From Acrocarpospora catenulata (GTDB lineage: Bacteria > Actinomycetota > Actinomycetes > Streptosporangiales > Streptosporangiaceae): 37,479 bases of DNA. The notes beneath the pieces are model-generated. The model saw only the letters and a program-made list of their open reading frames with translations. It was not told where the DNA came from and did not search any database. Location of the stretch: NCBI RefSeq assembly GCF_018476525.1, contig NZ_JAHCST010000080.1, positions 1 through 37,479 of the forward strand, written 5' to 3'. The first letter of the stretch is position 1. Each line of letters opens with the position of its first letter. This document shows positions 7,078 through 15,183 of the stretch, piece by piece. The position numbers were made by a program, and so were the translations under genes.

Positions 7078-8226
7078 CTACGGCAGGGCCAGCATGCGGT
7101 CCAGGGCGACCTTCGCCCAGTGGGTGGTCTCGGGGTCCACGGTGATCTGGTTGACCAGCTGCCCGGCGGCCAGCGACTCCAGCGCCCAGACCAGGTGCGG
7201 CAGGTCGATGCGGTTCATCGTGGAGCAGTAGCAGACCGTCTTGTCGAGGAAGCTCACGTTCTTGTCGGGGAAGCGCGCGGCCAGCCGCTTGACCAGGTTG
7301 AGTTCGGTGCCCACGGCCCAGGAGGACCCGGCGGGGGCCGCCTCCAGGGCCTTGATGATGTACTCGGTGGATCCCACGTAGTCGGCCTTGGTGACCACCT
7401 CGTGCCGGCACTCCGGGTGGACCAGCACGTTCACGCCGGGAATGCGGGCCCGCACGTCGTCCACGCACTCGGCGGTGAACCGGCCGTGCACCGAGCAGTG
7501 CCCCCGCCACAGGATCATCTTCGCGGCCTTGAGCTGCTCCTCGGTGAGCCCGCCGTTCGGCCGGTGCGGGTTGTAGACGACGCAGTCGTCCAGGGAGAGC
7601 CCCAGCTCCAGGACGGCGGTGTTCCGGCCCAGGTGCTGGTCGGGCAGGAAAAGCACCTGGCGCCCCTGCTGGAAGGCCCACTCCAGCGCCCGCCGGGCGT
7701 TGGAGGAGGTGCAGACCGCGCCGCCGTGCCGTCCGCAGAAGGCCTTGATGTCCGCGCTGGAGTTCATGTACGTGATCGGCACCACCTGGTCGGCGATGCC
7801 GGCGTCCTCCAGCGCCTCCCAGCACTCCTCGACCTGGTCGAAGGTGGCCATGTCGGCCATCGAGCACCCGGCGGCCAGGTCGGGCAGGACCACCCGCTGG
7901 TCGTCGGCGGTGAGGATGTCGGCCGACTCGGCCATGAAGTGCACGCCGCAGAACACGATGTACTCCGCGCCTGGCCGGGCGGCCGCCTCCCGGGCGAGCT
8001 TGAAGGAGTCCCCGGTCACGTCGGCGAACTGGATGACCTCGTCCCGCTGGTAGTGGTGGCCGAGCACGAAGAGCCGCTCGCCGAGGCTCTCCTTGGCCGC
8101 GCGGGCGCGGGCGACCAGGGTGGGGTCGGACGCGGGCGGCAGCTCGCCGGGGCAGTCCACGCCGCGTTCGCTGTGCGGATCGGTGCCCTGGCCGAGGACG
8201 AAGAGCGGAAGACTCGTGGTCGTCAC
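7078..8226 (-). CDS. nadA: Quinolinate synthase A
   Basis: The protein has 382 residues from a GTG at 8226, chosen for the AAGGGGG ribosome site about 10 nt upstream and for agreement with related actinobacterial NadA starts. It condenses iminoaspartate with dihydroxyacetone phosphate to quinolinate, using an oxygen-sensitive 4Fe-4S cluster. The three cluster cysteines are visible in FCGVHFMAESA, VCTSSNA and CYCSTMNRIDLP. GHHYQRDEVIQFAD and the HPECRHEV segment are also typical. The nadB and nadC genes that often follow are absent. The gene is divergent from erpA, which may be relevant to cluster assembly, but that is inference. Confidence 0.96.
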   Translation of the reverse strand: MTTTSLPLFVLGQGTDPHSERGVDCPGELPPASDPTLVARARAAKESLGERLFVLGHHYQRDEVIQFADVTGDSFKLAREAAARPGAEYIVFCGVHFMAESADILTADDQRVVLPDLAAGCSMADMATFDQVEECWEALEDAGIADQVVPITYMNSSADIKAFCGRHGGAVCTSSNARRALEWAFQQGRQVLFLPDQHLGRNTAVLELGLSLDDCVVYNPHRPNGGLTEEQLKAAKMILWRGHCSVHGRFTAECVDDVRARIPGVNVLVHPECRHEVVTKADYVGSTEYIIKALEAAPAGSSWAVGTELNLVKRLAARFPDKNVSFLDKTVCYCSTMNRIDLPHLVWALESLAAGQLVNQITVDPETTHWAKVALDRMLALP

Positions 8227-8251
8227 TGACCACACCCCCTTCGGGGACTTA

Positions 8252-8266
8252 TCGTCGAACTGACGA
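8252..8266. promoter_or_regulatory. Inverted repeat upstream of nadA, possible operator
   Basis: TCGTC and GACGA arms are separated by 5 nt, 26 nt upstream of the nadA start. The position suits a repressor site for NAD-synthesis control, but I cannot match it to a known NrtR, NiaR or NdnR motif. Confidence 0.3.
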
Positions 8267-8365
8267 CTAATCATTACACATGAAGTGTGCCGATTTATTC
8301 CGGGGGGCAGGGCTCAGTGGGGGGCGGGGGAATGTGGCGCGTGTCCCAGGTGTTGGTAGCGTCTT

Positions 8366-8377
8366 AGTAGGACTACT
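8366..8377. promoter_or_regulatory. AGTAG-GA-CTACT inverted repeat upstream of erpA
   Basis: Five-base inverted arms are separated by 2 nt, 56 nt before the erpA start, in a region otherwise free of genes (8227-8432). A regulator of Fe-S assembly could bind here, but no consensus known to me is matched. Confidence 0.3.
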
Positions 8378-8432
8378 GAATCACTCGGCCGTTCCCGTGT
8401 GGGCGGTTGACGCAGACGGTGGGAGTCACCAG

Positions 8433-8786
8433 ATGACGGTTGAGAGCAGCGAGACCACGCGTCAGGGCCTTATCCTGACCGACGCGGCCGCCGCCAAGGT
8501 CAAGAGCCTGCTGGAGCAGCAGGACGAGGCGGGGCTTCAGCTCCGTGTCGCCGTGCAGCCGGGTGGCTGTTCCGGCCTGCGCTACCAGCTCTTCTTCGAC
8601 GACCGTTCGATGGACGGCGACGTGGTGTCGGACTTCGGCGGCGTCAGCGTCGTCACCGACCGCATGAGCGCGCCGTACCTGATCGGTGCCACGGTCGACT
8701 TCGTCGACACGATCGAGAAGCAGGGCTTCACCATCGACAACCCCAACGCCACCGGCTCCTGCGCCTGCGGCGACTCCTTCAACTAA
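8433..8786 (+). CDS. erpA: Iron-sulfur cluster insertion protein ErpA/HesB (A-type carrier)
   Basis: The protein has 117 residues from the ATG at 8433 with GGGAG at 8420-8424. The frame is open upstream to 8280, but that stretch has no domain character. It shows the A-type carrier fold with LTDAAAAKVKSLL and the three cluster-binding cysteines in GGCSGLRY and the C-terminal SCACGDSF. It transfers Fe-S clusters to apo-enzymes. Neighbours that need such clusters include NadA (divergent) and the Rieske protein QcrA further downstream. Mycobacterium tuberculosis Rv2204c is the likely counterpart. Confidence 0.94.
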   Translation: MTVESSETTRQGLILTDAAAAKVKSLLEQQDEAGLQLRVAVQPGGCSGLRYQLFFDDRSMDGDVVSDFGGVSVVTDRMSAPYLIGATVDFVDTIEKQGFTIDNPNATGSCACGDSFN

Positions 8787-8802
8787 GAAGAGCCACATCT
8801 TT

Positions 8803-8832
8803 TGCCCTGTACGGCCCAGGCCGTACAGGGCA
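8803..8832. terminator. Hairpin between erpA and the PfkB kinase gene
   Basis: A perfect 13-bp stem (8803-8815 with 8820-8832) encloses a 4-nt loop 16 nt after the erpA stop. No T-tract follows, so it is either an actinobacterial U-less terminator or a processing or stability element between the two genes. Confidence 0.6.
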
Positions 8833-8920
8833 GAGGCATGTCTTCCGGAAGTCGCGTATCCTTGGCGGGCTCGCGATCCGGCGGGCAGAAAGCGCTGCTG
8901 ACAACGAGGAGAATGACCCC

Positions 8921-9907
8921 GTGCGCATCGCCGTGACCGGCTCCATCGCGACCGACCAGCTCATGACGTTCCCCGGCCGCTTCGGCGACCAGCTCATCGC
9001 CGAACAGCTCGACCGCGTCTCGCTCTCCTTCCTCGTTGACGACCTGCAGATCCGCCGGGGCGGCTGCGCGGCCAACATCGCCTTCGGCATGGGGTGCCTG
9101 GGCCTGAGCCCGATCCTGGTGGGCGCGGTCGGCGCCGACTTCGCCGACTACCGGTCCTGGCTGGAGCGGCACGGTGTGGACTGCGCGTCGGTGCACGTCT
9201 CCGAGCTCCGGCACACCGCGCGCTTCCTGTGCACCACCGACGAGGAGCACAACCAGATCGCCTCCTTCTACACCGGCGCGATGGCCGAGGCCAGGGAGAT
9301 CGAGCTGGGCCCCATCGTGTCCCGGCTGGGCGGTATCGACCTGGTGCTGGTCAGCCCCAACGACCCGGACGCCATGCTCCGGCACACCGACGAGTCCCGC
9401 CAGCGCGGGATCCCGTTCGCGGCCGACCCCTCCCAGCAGCTGGCCCGGATGTCCGGCGAGAGCATCCGCCAGCTGGTCGACGGCGCGGCGTACCTGTTCA
9501 GCAACGACTATGAGAAGGGTCTCATCGAGCAGAAGACCGGCTGGTCCGACGAGGAGGTCCTGGGCCGGGTGGGCGTGCGCATCACCACGCTCGGCCCCAA
9601 GGGCGCCCGCGTCGACCGCGCCGGAGAGCCCTCGGTGCACATCTCGCCCGCCCCCGAACTGGGCAAGGCCGACCCGACCGGCGTCGGCGACGCCTTCCGC
9701 GCCGGCTTCCTGTCGGCGCTGGCCTGGGGTCTCTCCCTGGAGCGCTGCGGCCAGGTGGGCAACCTCACCGCCACCCACGTGCTGGAGCGCGTCGGCTGCC
9801 AGGAGTACGAGCTGAGCCGCAGCGTCTTCCTCGACCGCTTCGCCGCCGCGTACGGCAAGCAGGGCGCCGAAGAGGTGGCCGAGCACATCAGCTGCCACTA
9901 CGCGTAA
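8921..9907 (+). CDS. PfkB-family carbohydrate/adenosine kinase (AdoK-like)
   Basis: The protein has 328 residues from a GTG with GAGGAG at 8906-8911. It has the ribokinase fold, with the N-terminal GGCAANIAFGMGCLG substrate/lid signature. The C-terminal PTGVGDAFRAGF motif contains the catalytic Asp and anion hole. It resembles Rv2202c, the unusual bacterial adenosine kinase of M. tuberculosis that phosphorylates adenosine to AMP, and its location between erpA and the cta genes agrees with that. Sugar or nucleoside specificity is not provable from sequence. It ends at a strong hairpin. Confidence 0.9.
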   Translation: MRIAVTGSIATDQLMTFPGRFGDQLIAEQLDRVSLSFLVDDLQIRRGGCAANIAFGMGCLGLSPILVGAVGADFADYRSWLERHGVDCASVHVSELRHTARFLCTTDEEHNQIASFYTGAMAEAREIELGPIVSRLGGIDLVLVSPNDPDAMLRHTDESRQRGIPFAADPSQQLARMSGESIRQLVDGAAYLFSNDYEKGLIEQKTGWSDEEVLGRVGVRITTLGPKGARVDRAGEPSVHISPAPELGKADPTGVGDAFRAGFLSALAWGLSLERCGQVGNLTATHVLERVGCQEYELSRSVFLDRFAAAYGKQGAEEVAEHISCHYA

Positions 9908-9918
9908 GAAAGCACAGC

Positions 9919-9953
9919 GACGGGTCACGTTCCCTCGGGGAACGTGACCCGTC
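9919..9953. terminator. Bidirectional hairpin terminator
   Basis: A perfect 15-bp stem (9919-9933 with 9939-9953) encloses a 5-nt loop between the convergent kinase and CBS-protein genes. There is no T-tract, but stem length and placement support termination. Confidence 0.8.
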
Positions 9954-9959
9954 CGCCGT

Positions 9960-10376
9960 TCATCTCGCGTAGATCTGGCTGACCGCCTCGGCCAGCTTGT
10001 CCTCCGGCAGGTGGGCGGCGAGGTCGGCCTCGCTGATCATCCCTACCAGCCGATGGTTCTCCAGCACCGGAAGCCGCCGGATCTGGTGCTCCTCCATGGC
10101 CATGAGCGCGTCGTCTATGTCCGCGTCGGAGTCCACCCAGATGATCTCGCCGCCGACGAAGTCGCCCGCCCGGATGGACGCCGGGTCGCGGCCATCGGCC
10201 ACGCACCGCACCACGATGTCCCGGTCGGTGATGATGCCCTTGAGCCGGTCGTCATTGCCGCAGACCGGCAGCGAACCCACGTCCAGGTCGCGCATCATGC
10301 GGGACGCCGTGGCCAGGGTCTCGTCCTCGGCTATGCACTGCACACCAGCGTGCATGATCTCACGCGCGTTCATCAT
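9960..10376 (-). CDS. CBS-domain pair protein
   Basis: The protein has 138 residues from the ATG at 10376, preceded by GGGGGG about 7 nt upstream; the second ATG at 10373 is also possible. Two CBS motifs make up nearly the whole protein. The first runs through AREIMHAGVQCIAEDETL and GIITDRDIVVR. The second has ADIDDALMAMEEHQIRRLPVLE and GMISEADL. Such stand-alone CBS pairs bind adenine nucleotides and usually modulate a partner; no effector domain is fused. Similar proteins in actinobacteria are induced by hypoxia or stress (for example Hrp1-like proteins), but induction here is not shown. Confidence 0.92.
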   Translation of the reverse strand: MMNAREIMHAGVQCIAEDETLATASRMMRDLDVGSLPVCGNDDRLKGIITDRDIVVRCVADGRDPASIRAGDFVGGEIIWVDSDADIDDALMAMEEHQIRRLPVLENHRLVGMISEADLAAHLPEDKLAEAVSQIYAR

Positions 10377-10485
10377 CAAACACCCCCCTCGTTGTGCTTT
10401 CCCCCGCAACGTACCCACACCGCAGTCCGGATTTATACCCCTATGAGGTCAATGTCCTAAAAGTCCGGGGGCAGGGGATGGGGGC

Positions 10486-10806
10486 TCAGTACTTCCGGCG
10501 GACGTGGATCGACCAGCCGCCCTGGGGGAGGTCGTAGCTGGCCACGTGCTCGTGGGACTTCAGGCGGCACCAGGCGGGGATGTCGGTGACGGCGGCCGGG
10601 TCGTCGGCCAGTACGGCGACCACGGCACCCAGGCCCACCGAGTTGATCTGGTCGGCCAGCATGATGATCGGGATCGGGCACTTGCGGCCGAGCGCGTCGA
10701 TGGTCAGCGACGCGTCGTTCTTCGGCCGGGCCTGGTGATCCGCGAGGCCGTCGGCGGCGTGCTGCGGGCCGGTGGTGCTTTGCGGGGGAGGCTTACGACG
10801 CCACAT
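10486..10806 (-). CDS. TusA/SirA-like sulfur carrier protein
   Basis: The protein has 106 residues from the ATG at 10806, with GGGGGG 8 nt upstream. A variable N-terminal 35 residues (MWRRKPPPQSTTG) precede a TusA fold. LTIDALGRKCPIPI carries the CPxP motif whose Cys accepts persulfide sulfur. The LADDPAAVTDIPAWCR and HEHVASYD-type segments complete the fold. It lies 35 nt downstream of a cysteine desulfurase gene on the same strand, the expected sulfur donor, so the two probably form a sulfur relay. The final acceptor (tRNA thiolation, molybdopterin or another) is unknown. Confidence 0.9.
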   Translation of the reverse strand: MWRRKPPPQSTTGPQHAADGLADHQARPKNDASLTIDALGRKCPIPIIMLADQINSVGLGAVVAVLADDPAAVTDIPAWCRLKSHEHVASYDLPQGGWSIHVRRKY

Positions 10807-10841
10807 CAATGAGTCCCCCCGGTGATGGTGTCCCCGAACAT

Positions 10842-11975
10842 CTACTGCACTCCCAGACTCTTGCGGATGCGGCGCACGATATCCGGGAGAACGGTGAGGA
10901 ACCGGTCCACATCGCCCGCGGAAACGCCACGGGGCAGCGATACCCGGACGTTCCCCTGTGTAAGCACACCCATTGCCTCCAGTACATGTGACGGACGAAG
11001 CGTACTCGCCGTACATGAACTTCCTGACGAGACTGCGAAACCTTCCTTGTCCAGCTCGGTCAGGAGCGTCTCGCCTGACACGTAGAGGCAGGAAAACGTC
11101 ACCAGGTGGGGAAGACGTTCCACCGGGTCCCCGACCACCTCCACATCCGGCACCCGGCGCGGGACCTCCGCCCGGATGCGGTCGACCAACGCCGACAGGC
11201 GGGCCGACTCGGTCGCCTCCTCCGCGGCGCGGGCGCGCAGCGCCGCCGCGGCGGCCACCACCGCGGGCACGTTCTCGAAGCCCGGCGCCCGCCGGTTCTC
11301 CCGCTCGTCCTCCGGGTACGGCGACCGCCACCGGGTGCCCTTCCGCACCGCCAGCACCCCGACCCCGGCCGGGCCGCCCCACTTGTGCGCGCTGGCGGCC
11401 AGCACCGACCAGCCCGGCGGGACCGGCAGCCGCCCGGCCGACTGCGCCGCGTCCACCAGCAGCGGCACCCCGGCCTGCTGGCACGCCTCGGCCACCTCGG
11501 CCACCGGTTGCAGGGTGCCCACCTCGTGGTTGGCGGTCTGCAGGCAGGCCAGGGCCGTACCGGGCTCGGCCACGGCGGCGGCGAAGGCGGCGGGGGAGAC
11601 CCGGCCGAACAGGTTCACGCCCACCGTCTCGACCGTGCCGCCGTCCCGCTCGTGCACCTGCGCGGCGTGCAGCACGCTGGAGTGCTCCACCGCGCTCACC
11701 ACCAGGCGCCGCCCGGCCCGCCGGCGACCGTTCAGCGTGCCCAGCACCCCCAGGTGCACGGCCTGGGTGCCAGAGGAGGTGAAGCTCACCTCGTCCGGCC
11801 GCGCGCCCAGCACGCCGGCCACCTCCGCCCTGGCCTGGTCCAGCAGTAGCCGCGCGCGGCGGGCGGTACCGTACAGTCGGGCCGGATCGGCCCAACCGGC
11901 GTCGAGCGTGGCCAGCAGGGCCTCCCGGGCCGCCGGATGCAGGGGCTCGGTCGAAGCCGCGTCGAGATACGCCAC
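10842..11975 (-). CDS. Cysteine desulfurase (class V aminotransferase, NifS/IscS-like)
   Basis: The protein has 377 residues. PLP contacts are His98 (VEHSS), Asp175 and Gln178 (VDAAQ) and Lys198 (SAHKWGG, the Schiff-base lysine). The mobile-loop active-site Cys321 is in SSGSSCTAST, followed by RPSHVLEAMG. It removes sulfur from cysteine to form an enzyme persulfide. The GTG at 11975 is used; no strong ribosome site is visible, suggesting low or regulated translation. Its partner is probably the TusA-like protein encoded next on the same strand. It is divergent from ctaC. General Fe-S supply would normally need a scaffold (IscU/SufU), which is not in the window. Confidence 0.93.
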   Translation of the reverse strand: MAYLDAASTEPLHPAAREALLATLDAGWADPARLYGTARRARLLLDQARAEVAGVLGARPDEVSFTSSGTQAVHLGVLGTLNGRRRAGRRLVVSAVEHSSVLHAAQVHERDGGTVETVGVNLFGRVSPAAFAAAVAEPGTALACLQTANHEVGTLQPVAEVAEACQQAGVPLLVDAAQSAGRLPVPPGWSVLAASAHKWGGPAGVGVLAVRKGTRWRSPYPEDERENRRAPGFENVPAVVAAAAALRARAAEEATESARLSALVDRIRAEVPRRVPDVEVVGDPVERLPHLVTFSCLYVSGETLLTELDKEGFAVSSGSSCTASTLRPSHVLEAMGVLTQGNVRVSLPRGVSAGDVDRFLTVLPDIVRRIRKSLGVQ

Positions 11976-12059
11976 AGACAGGACATTAACGGGGGCTGCG
12001 CAGGAGGGCGCCGGTGGTCCGCGCTAATGTGTCCCCCAGCATTGAAGTGAATCAAGTAA

Positions 12060-12083
12060 AACCCGGGAGAAGGTTTCCGGGTT
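12060..12083 (+). other. Leader hairpin 1 upstream of ctaC
   Basis: A perfect 7-bp stem (12060-12066 with 12077-12083) encloses a 10-nt loop. It lies in the 174-bp region between the desulfurase and ctaC starts, which holds no other gene. Confidence 0.45.
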
Positions 12084-12102
12084 GTTGTGGAACCTGAAAA
12101 AC

Positions 12103-12126
12103 GCCCAGAGGAAGAGTCCTTTGGGC
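12103..12126 (+). other. Leader hairpin 2 upstream of ctaC
   Basis: A 10-bp stem with one G-U pair (12103-12112 with 12117-12126) has a 4-nt loop, ending 24 nt before the chosen ctaC start. With hairpin 1 it suggests a structured 5' leader. No T-tract follows. Confidence 0.5.
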
Positions 12127-12149
12127 TTCACCTGTGGGGTAGGCGATCC

Positions 12150-12968
12150 GTGAGTCCGACCCGCCGTACGACACGGCGACCGTTGGCCCGCCGCCGGTTG
12201 CCCAGGCTCGCCGTGGTGGCGTTGCTGGTGGCGTCCGCGTCGGCGTGTAGTGCCGAAGAGTGGTCCCGCGGGGCCATGCCCGAGCCGCACACCCAGCAGG
12301 GCATCAGGATGCTGGATCTGTGGATCGGCTCCTGGGTCGCCGCCGGCGCGACCTTCGTGGTGGTCTTCGGCCTGATCATCTGGTCTGTGATCTTCCATGC
12401 GAAGCGCAAGAAGTCCGACCAGGAGCTGCCGCCCCAGGTCCGGTACAACCTGCCGATCGAGATGCTGTACACGCTGGTCCCGCTCGTCATGGTGGCCGTG
12501 TTCTTCTATTTCACCGCCCGGGACGAGACCGAGATCATGAAGGTCACCGGCACCGCGCCGGTGAAGGTCAAGGTCGAGGGCTTCCAGTGGAGCTGGCGCT
12601 TCACCACCGACTACGACGGCAAGCAGGTCGTGGTCGCGGGCATGCCGGCCGACCTGGCCAAGCAGAGCCTGGAGAACCCGCAGGGCCCGCAGCTGGTGCT
12701 GCCCACCGGGACGAAGGTGGAGTTCATGCTCCACTCGCCCGACGTGATCCACTCCTTCTGGATCCCGGCCTTCCTGTTCAAGCAGGACGTGGTCCCCGGC
12801 GTCAGCAACCGGTTCGAGATTGACACCCTCGACAAGACCGGCGTCTTCTTCGGCCGGTGCGCCGAGCTCTGCGGTGTCGACCACAGCCGGATGCTCTTCT
12901 CGGTGAAGCTGGTCCCGCAGGCCGAGTTCGACCAGTACATCGCCAGCCAGGCGGGAGGCGCGGCATGA
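12150..12968 (+). CDS. ctaC: Cytochrome c oxidase subunit II (aa3 type), lipoprotein
   Basis: The protein has 272 residues from the GTG at 12150. An upstream in-frame GTG at 12087 would add 21 residues of unlikely sequence and run through a hairpin. An Arg-rich n-region and hydrophobic [14 protein letters not shown] give a lipobox-like Cys33. Two TM helices lie at about 57-82 and 101-121. The binuclear CuA site is His201, Cys237, Glu239, Cys241, His245 and Met248 (VIHSFW and [12 protein letters not shown]). It accepts electrons from the cytochrome c domains of QcrC and passes them to subunit I. Its stop overlaps the ctaD start (ATGA). Confidence 0.96.
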   Translation: MSPTRRTTRRPLARRRLPRLAVVALLVASASACSAEEWSRGAMPEPHTQQGIRMLDLWIGSWVAAGATFVVVFGLIIWSVIFHAKRKKSDQELPPQVRYNLPIEMLYTLVPLVMVAVFFYFTARDETEIMKVTGTAPVKVKVEGFQWSWRFTTDYDGKQVVVAGMPADLAKQSLENPQGPQLVLPTGTKVEFMLHSPDVIHSFWIPAFLFKQDVVPGVSNRFEIDTLDKTGVFFGRCAELCGVDHSRMLFSVKLVPQAEFDQYIASQAGGAA

Positions 12969-14647
12969 CCGCCAGTTCCGAATCACTGCCGTTGGGCCCG
13001 CGGCCGTTCCGCAAGGGCCGGATCATCGCCAACTGGCTGTCCACCACCGACCACAAGGTGATCGGTCACCTGTACCTGATCACCTCGTTCGTCTTCTTCC
13101 TCATCGGCGGCGTGATGGCGCTGGTGATGCGGGCGGAGCTGGCCCAGCCGGGCATGCAGTACGTCTCCAACGAGCAGTTCAACCAGCTGTTCACCATGCA
13201 CGGCACGATCATGCTGCTGATGTTCGCGACGCCGCTGTTCGCCGGCTTCGCCAACGAGCTGATGCCGCTCCAGATCGGCGCCCCCGACGTGGCCTTCCCC
13301 CGCATGAACATGGTGAGCTACTGGCTCTACCTGTTCGGCAGCATCATCGCGGTGAGCGGCTTCTTCACCCCGGGCGGCGCCGCCGCCTTCGGCTGGACGG
13401 CCTACTCGCCGCTGTCCAACGCGGTCGCCTCGCCCGGCATGGGCGGCGACCTGTGGATCATGGGTCTGGCCCTGTCCGGTCTGGGTACCATCCTGGGCGC
13501 GGTCAACTTCATCACCACGATCATCACCATGCGCGCGCCCGGCATGACCATGTTCCGGATGCCGATCTTCACGTGGAACATCCTGCTCACCAGCATCCTG
13601 GTGCTGCTGGCCTTCCCGGTGCTGGCGGCGGCGCTGCTGGTGCTGGAGGCCGACCGCAAGCTCGGCGCGCACGTGTTCGACTCCGCCACCGGCGGGGCGA
13701 TGCTCTGGCAGCACCTGTTCTGGTTCTTCGGCCACCCCGAGGTGTACATCATCGCGCTGCCGTTCTTCGGCATCATCACCGAGGTGCTCCCGGTCTTCAG
13801 CCGCAAGCCGATCTTCGGCTACATCGGCCTGGTCGGCGCCACCATCGCCATCGCCGGTCTGTCGGTGACGGTCTGGGCGCACCACATGTTCGTGACCGGA
13901 CAGGTGCTCCTGCCGTTCTTCTCGTTCATGACCTTCCTGATCGCGGTGCCCACCGGTGTGAAGTTCTTCAACTGGATCGGCACCATGTGGCGAGGGCATC
14001 TCACCTTCGAGACACCCATGCTCTTCGCGATCGGCTTCCTGATCACCTTCCTGCTCGGCGGCCTGACCGGCGTCATCCTGGCCTCGCCGCCGCTGGACTT
14101 CCAGATCAGCGACTCCTACTTCGTGGTGGCCCACTTCCACTACGTGGTGTTCGGCACGGTCGTGTTCGCGATGTTCTCCGGCTTCTACTTCTGGTGGCCC
14201 AAGTTCACCGGCAAGATGCTCAACGACCGGCTGGGCAAGGTGCACTTCTGGACGCTGTTCGTCGGCTTCCACCTCACCTTCCTGGTGCAGCACTGGCTGG
14301 GCGTGGAGGGCTTCCCCCGGCGGTACGCCAACTACTCGCCGGTGGACGGCTTCACCGACCTGAACATGGTCTCCTCGGTCGGCGCGTTCCTGCTGGGCGC
14401 CTCCACGCTGCCCTTCCTGTACAACGTGTGGCTGACCCACCGTACGGCGCCGAAGGTCACCGTGGACGACCCCTGGGGCTACGGTGGCTCGCTGGAGTGG
14501 GCCACCTCCTGCCCGCCGCCCCGGCACAACTTCCTTGAACTGCCGCGGATCCGCTCCGAGCGCCCGGCCTTCGACATCAAGTACCCGCACCTACCGGCCG
14601 GCCCGGCGATCCCCGAACCGGCCCGCGAGCCCATCGAGGAGAGCTGA
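12965..14647 (+). CDS. ctaD: Cytochrome c oxidase subunit I
   Basis: The protein has 560 residues with about 12 TM helices. The ATG at 12965 overlaps the ctaC stop. Ligands are clear: heme a by His79 (TMHGTIM) and His392; heme a3 by His390 (VVAHFHYV); CuB by His257, His306 and His307. Tyr261 (GHPEVYI) is the His-Tyr crosslink residue, and Lys333 (PTGVKFF) is the K-channel lysine. It reduces O2 to water and pumps protons as part of the bc1-aa3 supercomplex. The order ctaC-ctaD-ctaF is tightly overlapped, so the three are one transcript. Confidence 0.98.
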   Translation: MTASSESLPLGPRPFRKGRIIANWLSTTDHKVIGHLYLITSFVFFLIGGVMALVMRAELAQPGMQYVSNEQFNQLFTMHGTIMLLMFATPLFAGFANELMPLQIGAPDVAFPRMNMVSYWLYLFGSIIAVSGFFTPGGAAAFGWTAYSPLSNAVASPGMGGDLWIMGLALSGLGTILGAVNFITTIITMRAPGMTMFRMPIFTWNILLTSILVLLAFPVLAAALLVLEADRKLGAHVFDSATGGAMLWQHLFWFFGHPEVYIIALPFFGIITEVLPVFSRKPIFGYIGLVGATIAIAGLSVTVWAHHMFVTGQVLLPFFSFMTFLIAVPTGVKFFNWIGTMWRGHLTFETPMLFAIGFLITFLLGGLTGVILASPPLDFQISDSYFVVAHFHYVVFGTVVFAMFSGFYFWWPKFTGKMLNDRLGKVHFWTLFVGFHLTFLVQHWLGVEGFPRRYANYSPVDGFTDLNMVSSVGAFLLGASTLPFLYNVWLTHRTAPKVTVDDPWGYGGSLEWATSCPPPRHNFLELPRIRSERPAFDIKYPHLPAGPAIPEPAREPIEES

Positions 14648-15042
14648 TGAGGGTCCAAGGATGGCTGTTCATCCTCTGCGGCGTGTTCTTCGCCGCGGCG
14701 GACCTGGTCTACTGGTTCTGGTCCAAGGAGGTCACCGGAACCACCGCGATGGCGATCTCGGTCGGGCTCGCCTTCATGATCGGCTATTACCTGCTCTTCA
14801 CCGCCCGCCGCATCGGCGAGCAGCCTGAGGACAACAAGGAGGCCGAGATCAGCGACGGCGCCGGGGAGCTGGGCTTCTTCAGCCCGCACAGCTGGTGGCC
14901 GCTGTTCGTCTGCCTCTCCGCGGCGCTGGCCTTCTTCGGCTTCGTCGTCGGCTGGTGGCTGTTCATGATCGGGATGTTCGCCGTCATTATGAGCACCATC
15001 GGGTTTGTTTTCCAGTACTACCGAGGCAACTTCTCGCATTAA
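14647..15042 (+). CDS. ctaF: Cytochrome c oxidase subunit IV (actinobacterial)
   Basis: The protein has 131 residues; the ATG overlaps the ctaD stop (TGATG). It has four predicted TM helices (about 5-22, 33-50, 80-98 and 102-120) and the actinobacterial CtaF pattern: WLFILCGVFF start, SPHSWWPLFVCL after the loop and GFVFQYYRGNFSH end. It is a structural subunit stabilising the aa3 oxidase in the supercomplex. It is the last gene before a clear terminator. Confidence 0.95.
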   Translation: MRVQGWLFILCGVFFAAADLVYWFWSKEVTGTTAMAISVGLAFMIGYYLLFTARRIGEQPEDNKEAEISDGAGELGFFSPHSWWPLFVCLSAALAFFGFVVGWWLFMIGMFAVIMSTIGFVFQYYRGNFSH

Positions 15043-15061
15043 TTCGCGATCGATTCTTACC

Positions 15062-15095
15062 GAGTCCCGGCCTGCCACGTAGCGGGCCGGGACTC
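15062..15095 (+). terminator. Intrinsic terminator of the ctaCDF operon
   Basis: A perfect 11-bp GC-rich stem (15062-15072 with 15085-15095) is followed by TTTCTTT, 20 nt after the ctaF stop. Confidence 0.93.
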
Positions 15096-15183
15096 TTTCT
15101 TTACCGAGCCCTCAGGCGCACTCTCCGTATCCGGGTACGAACTCAGAGACACGTTGAAGTAGTGGTCTGGGGGGAGTAAGCAC

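Noticed and set aside
12087-12149. Upstream GTG extension of ctaC
   Set aside because: It would put 21 atypical residues before the signal peptide and translate through a hairpin; the GTG at 12150 fits the family.
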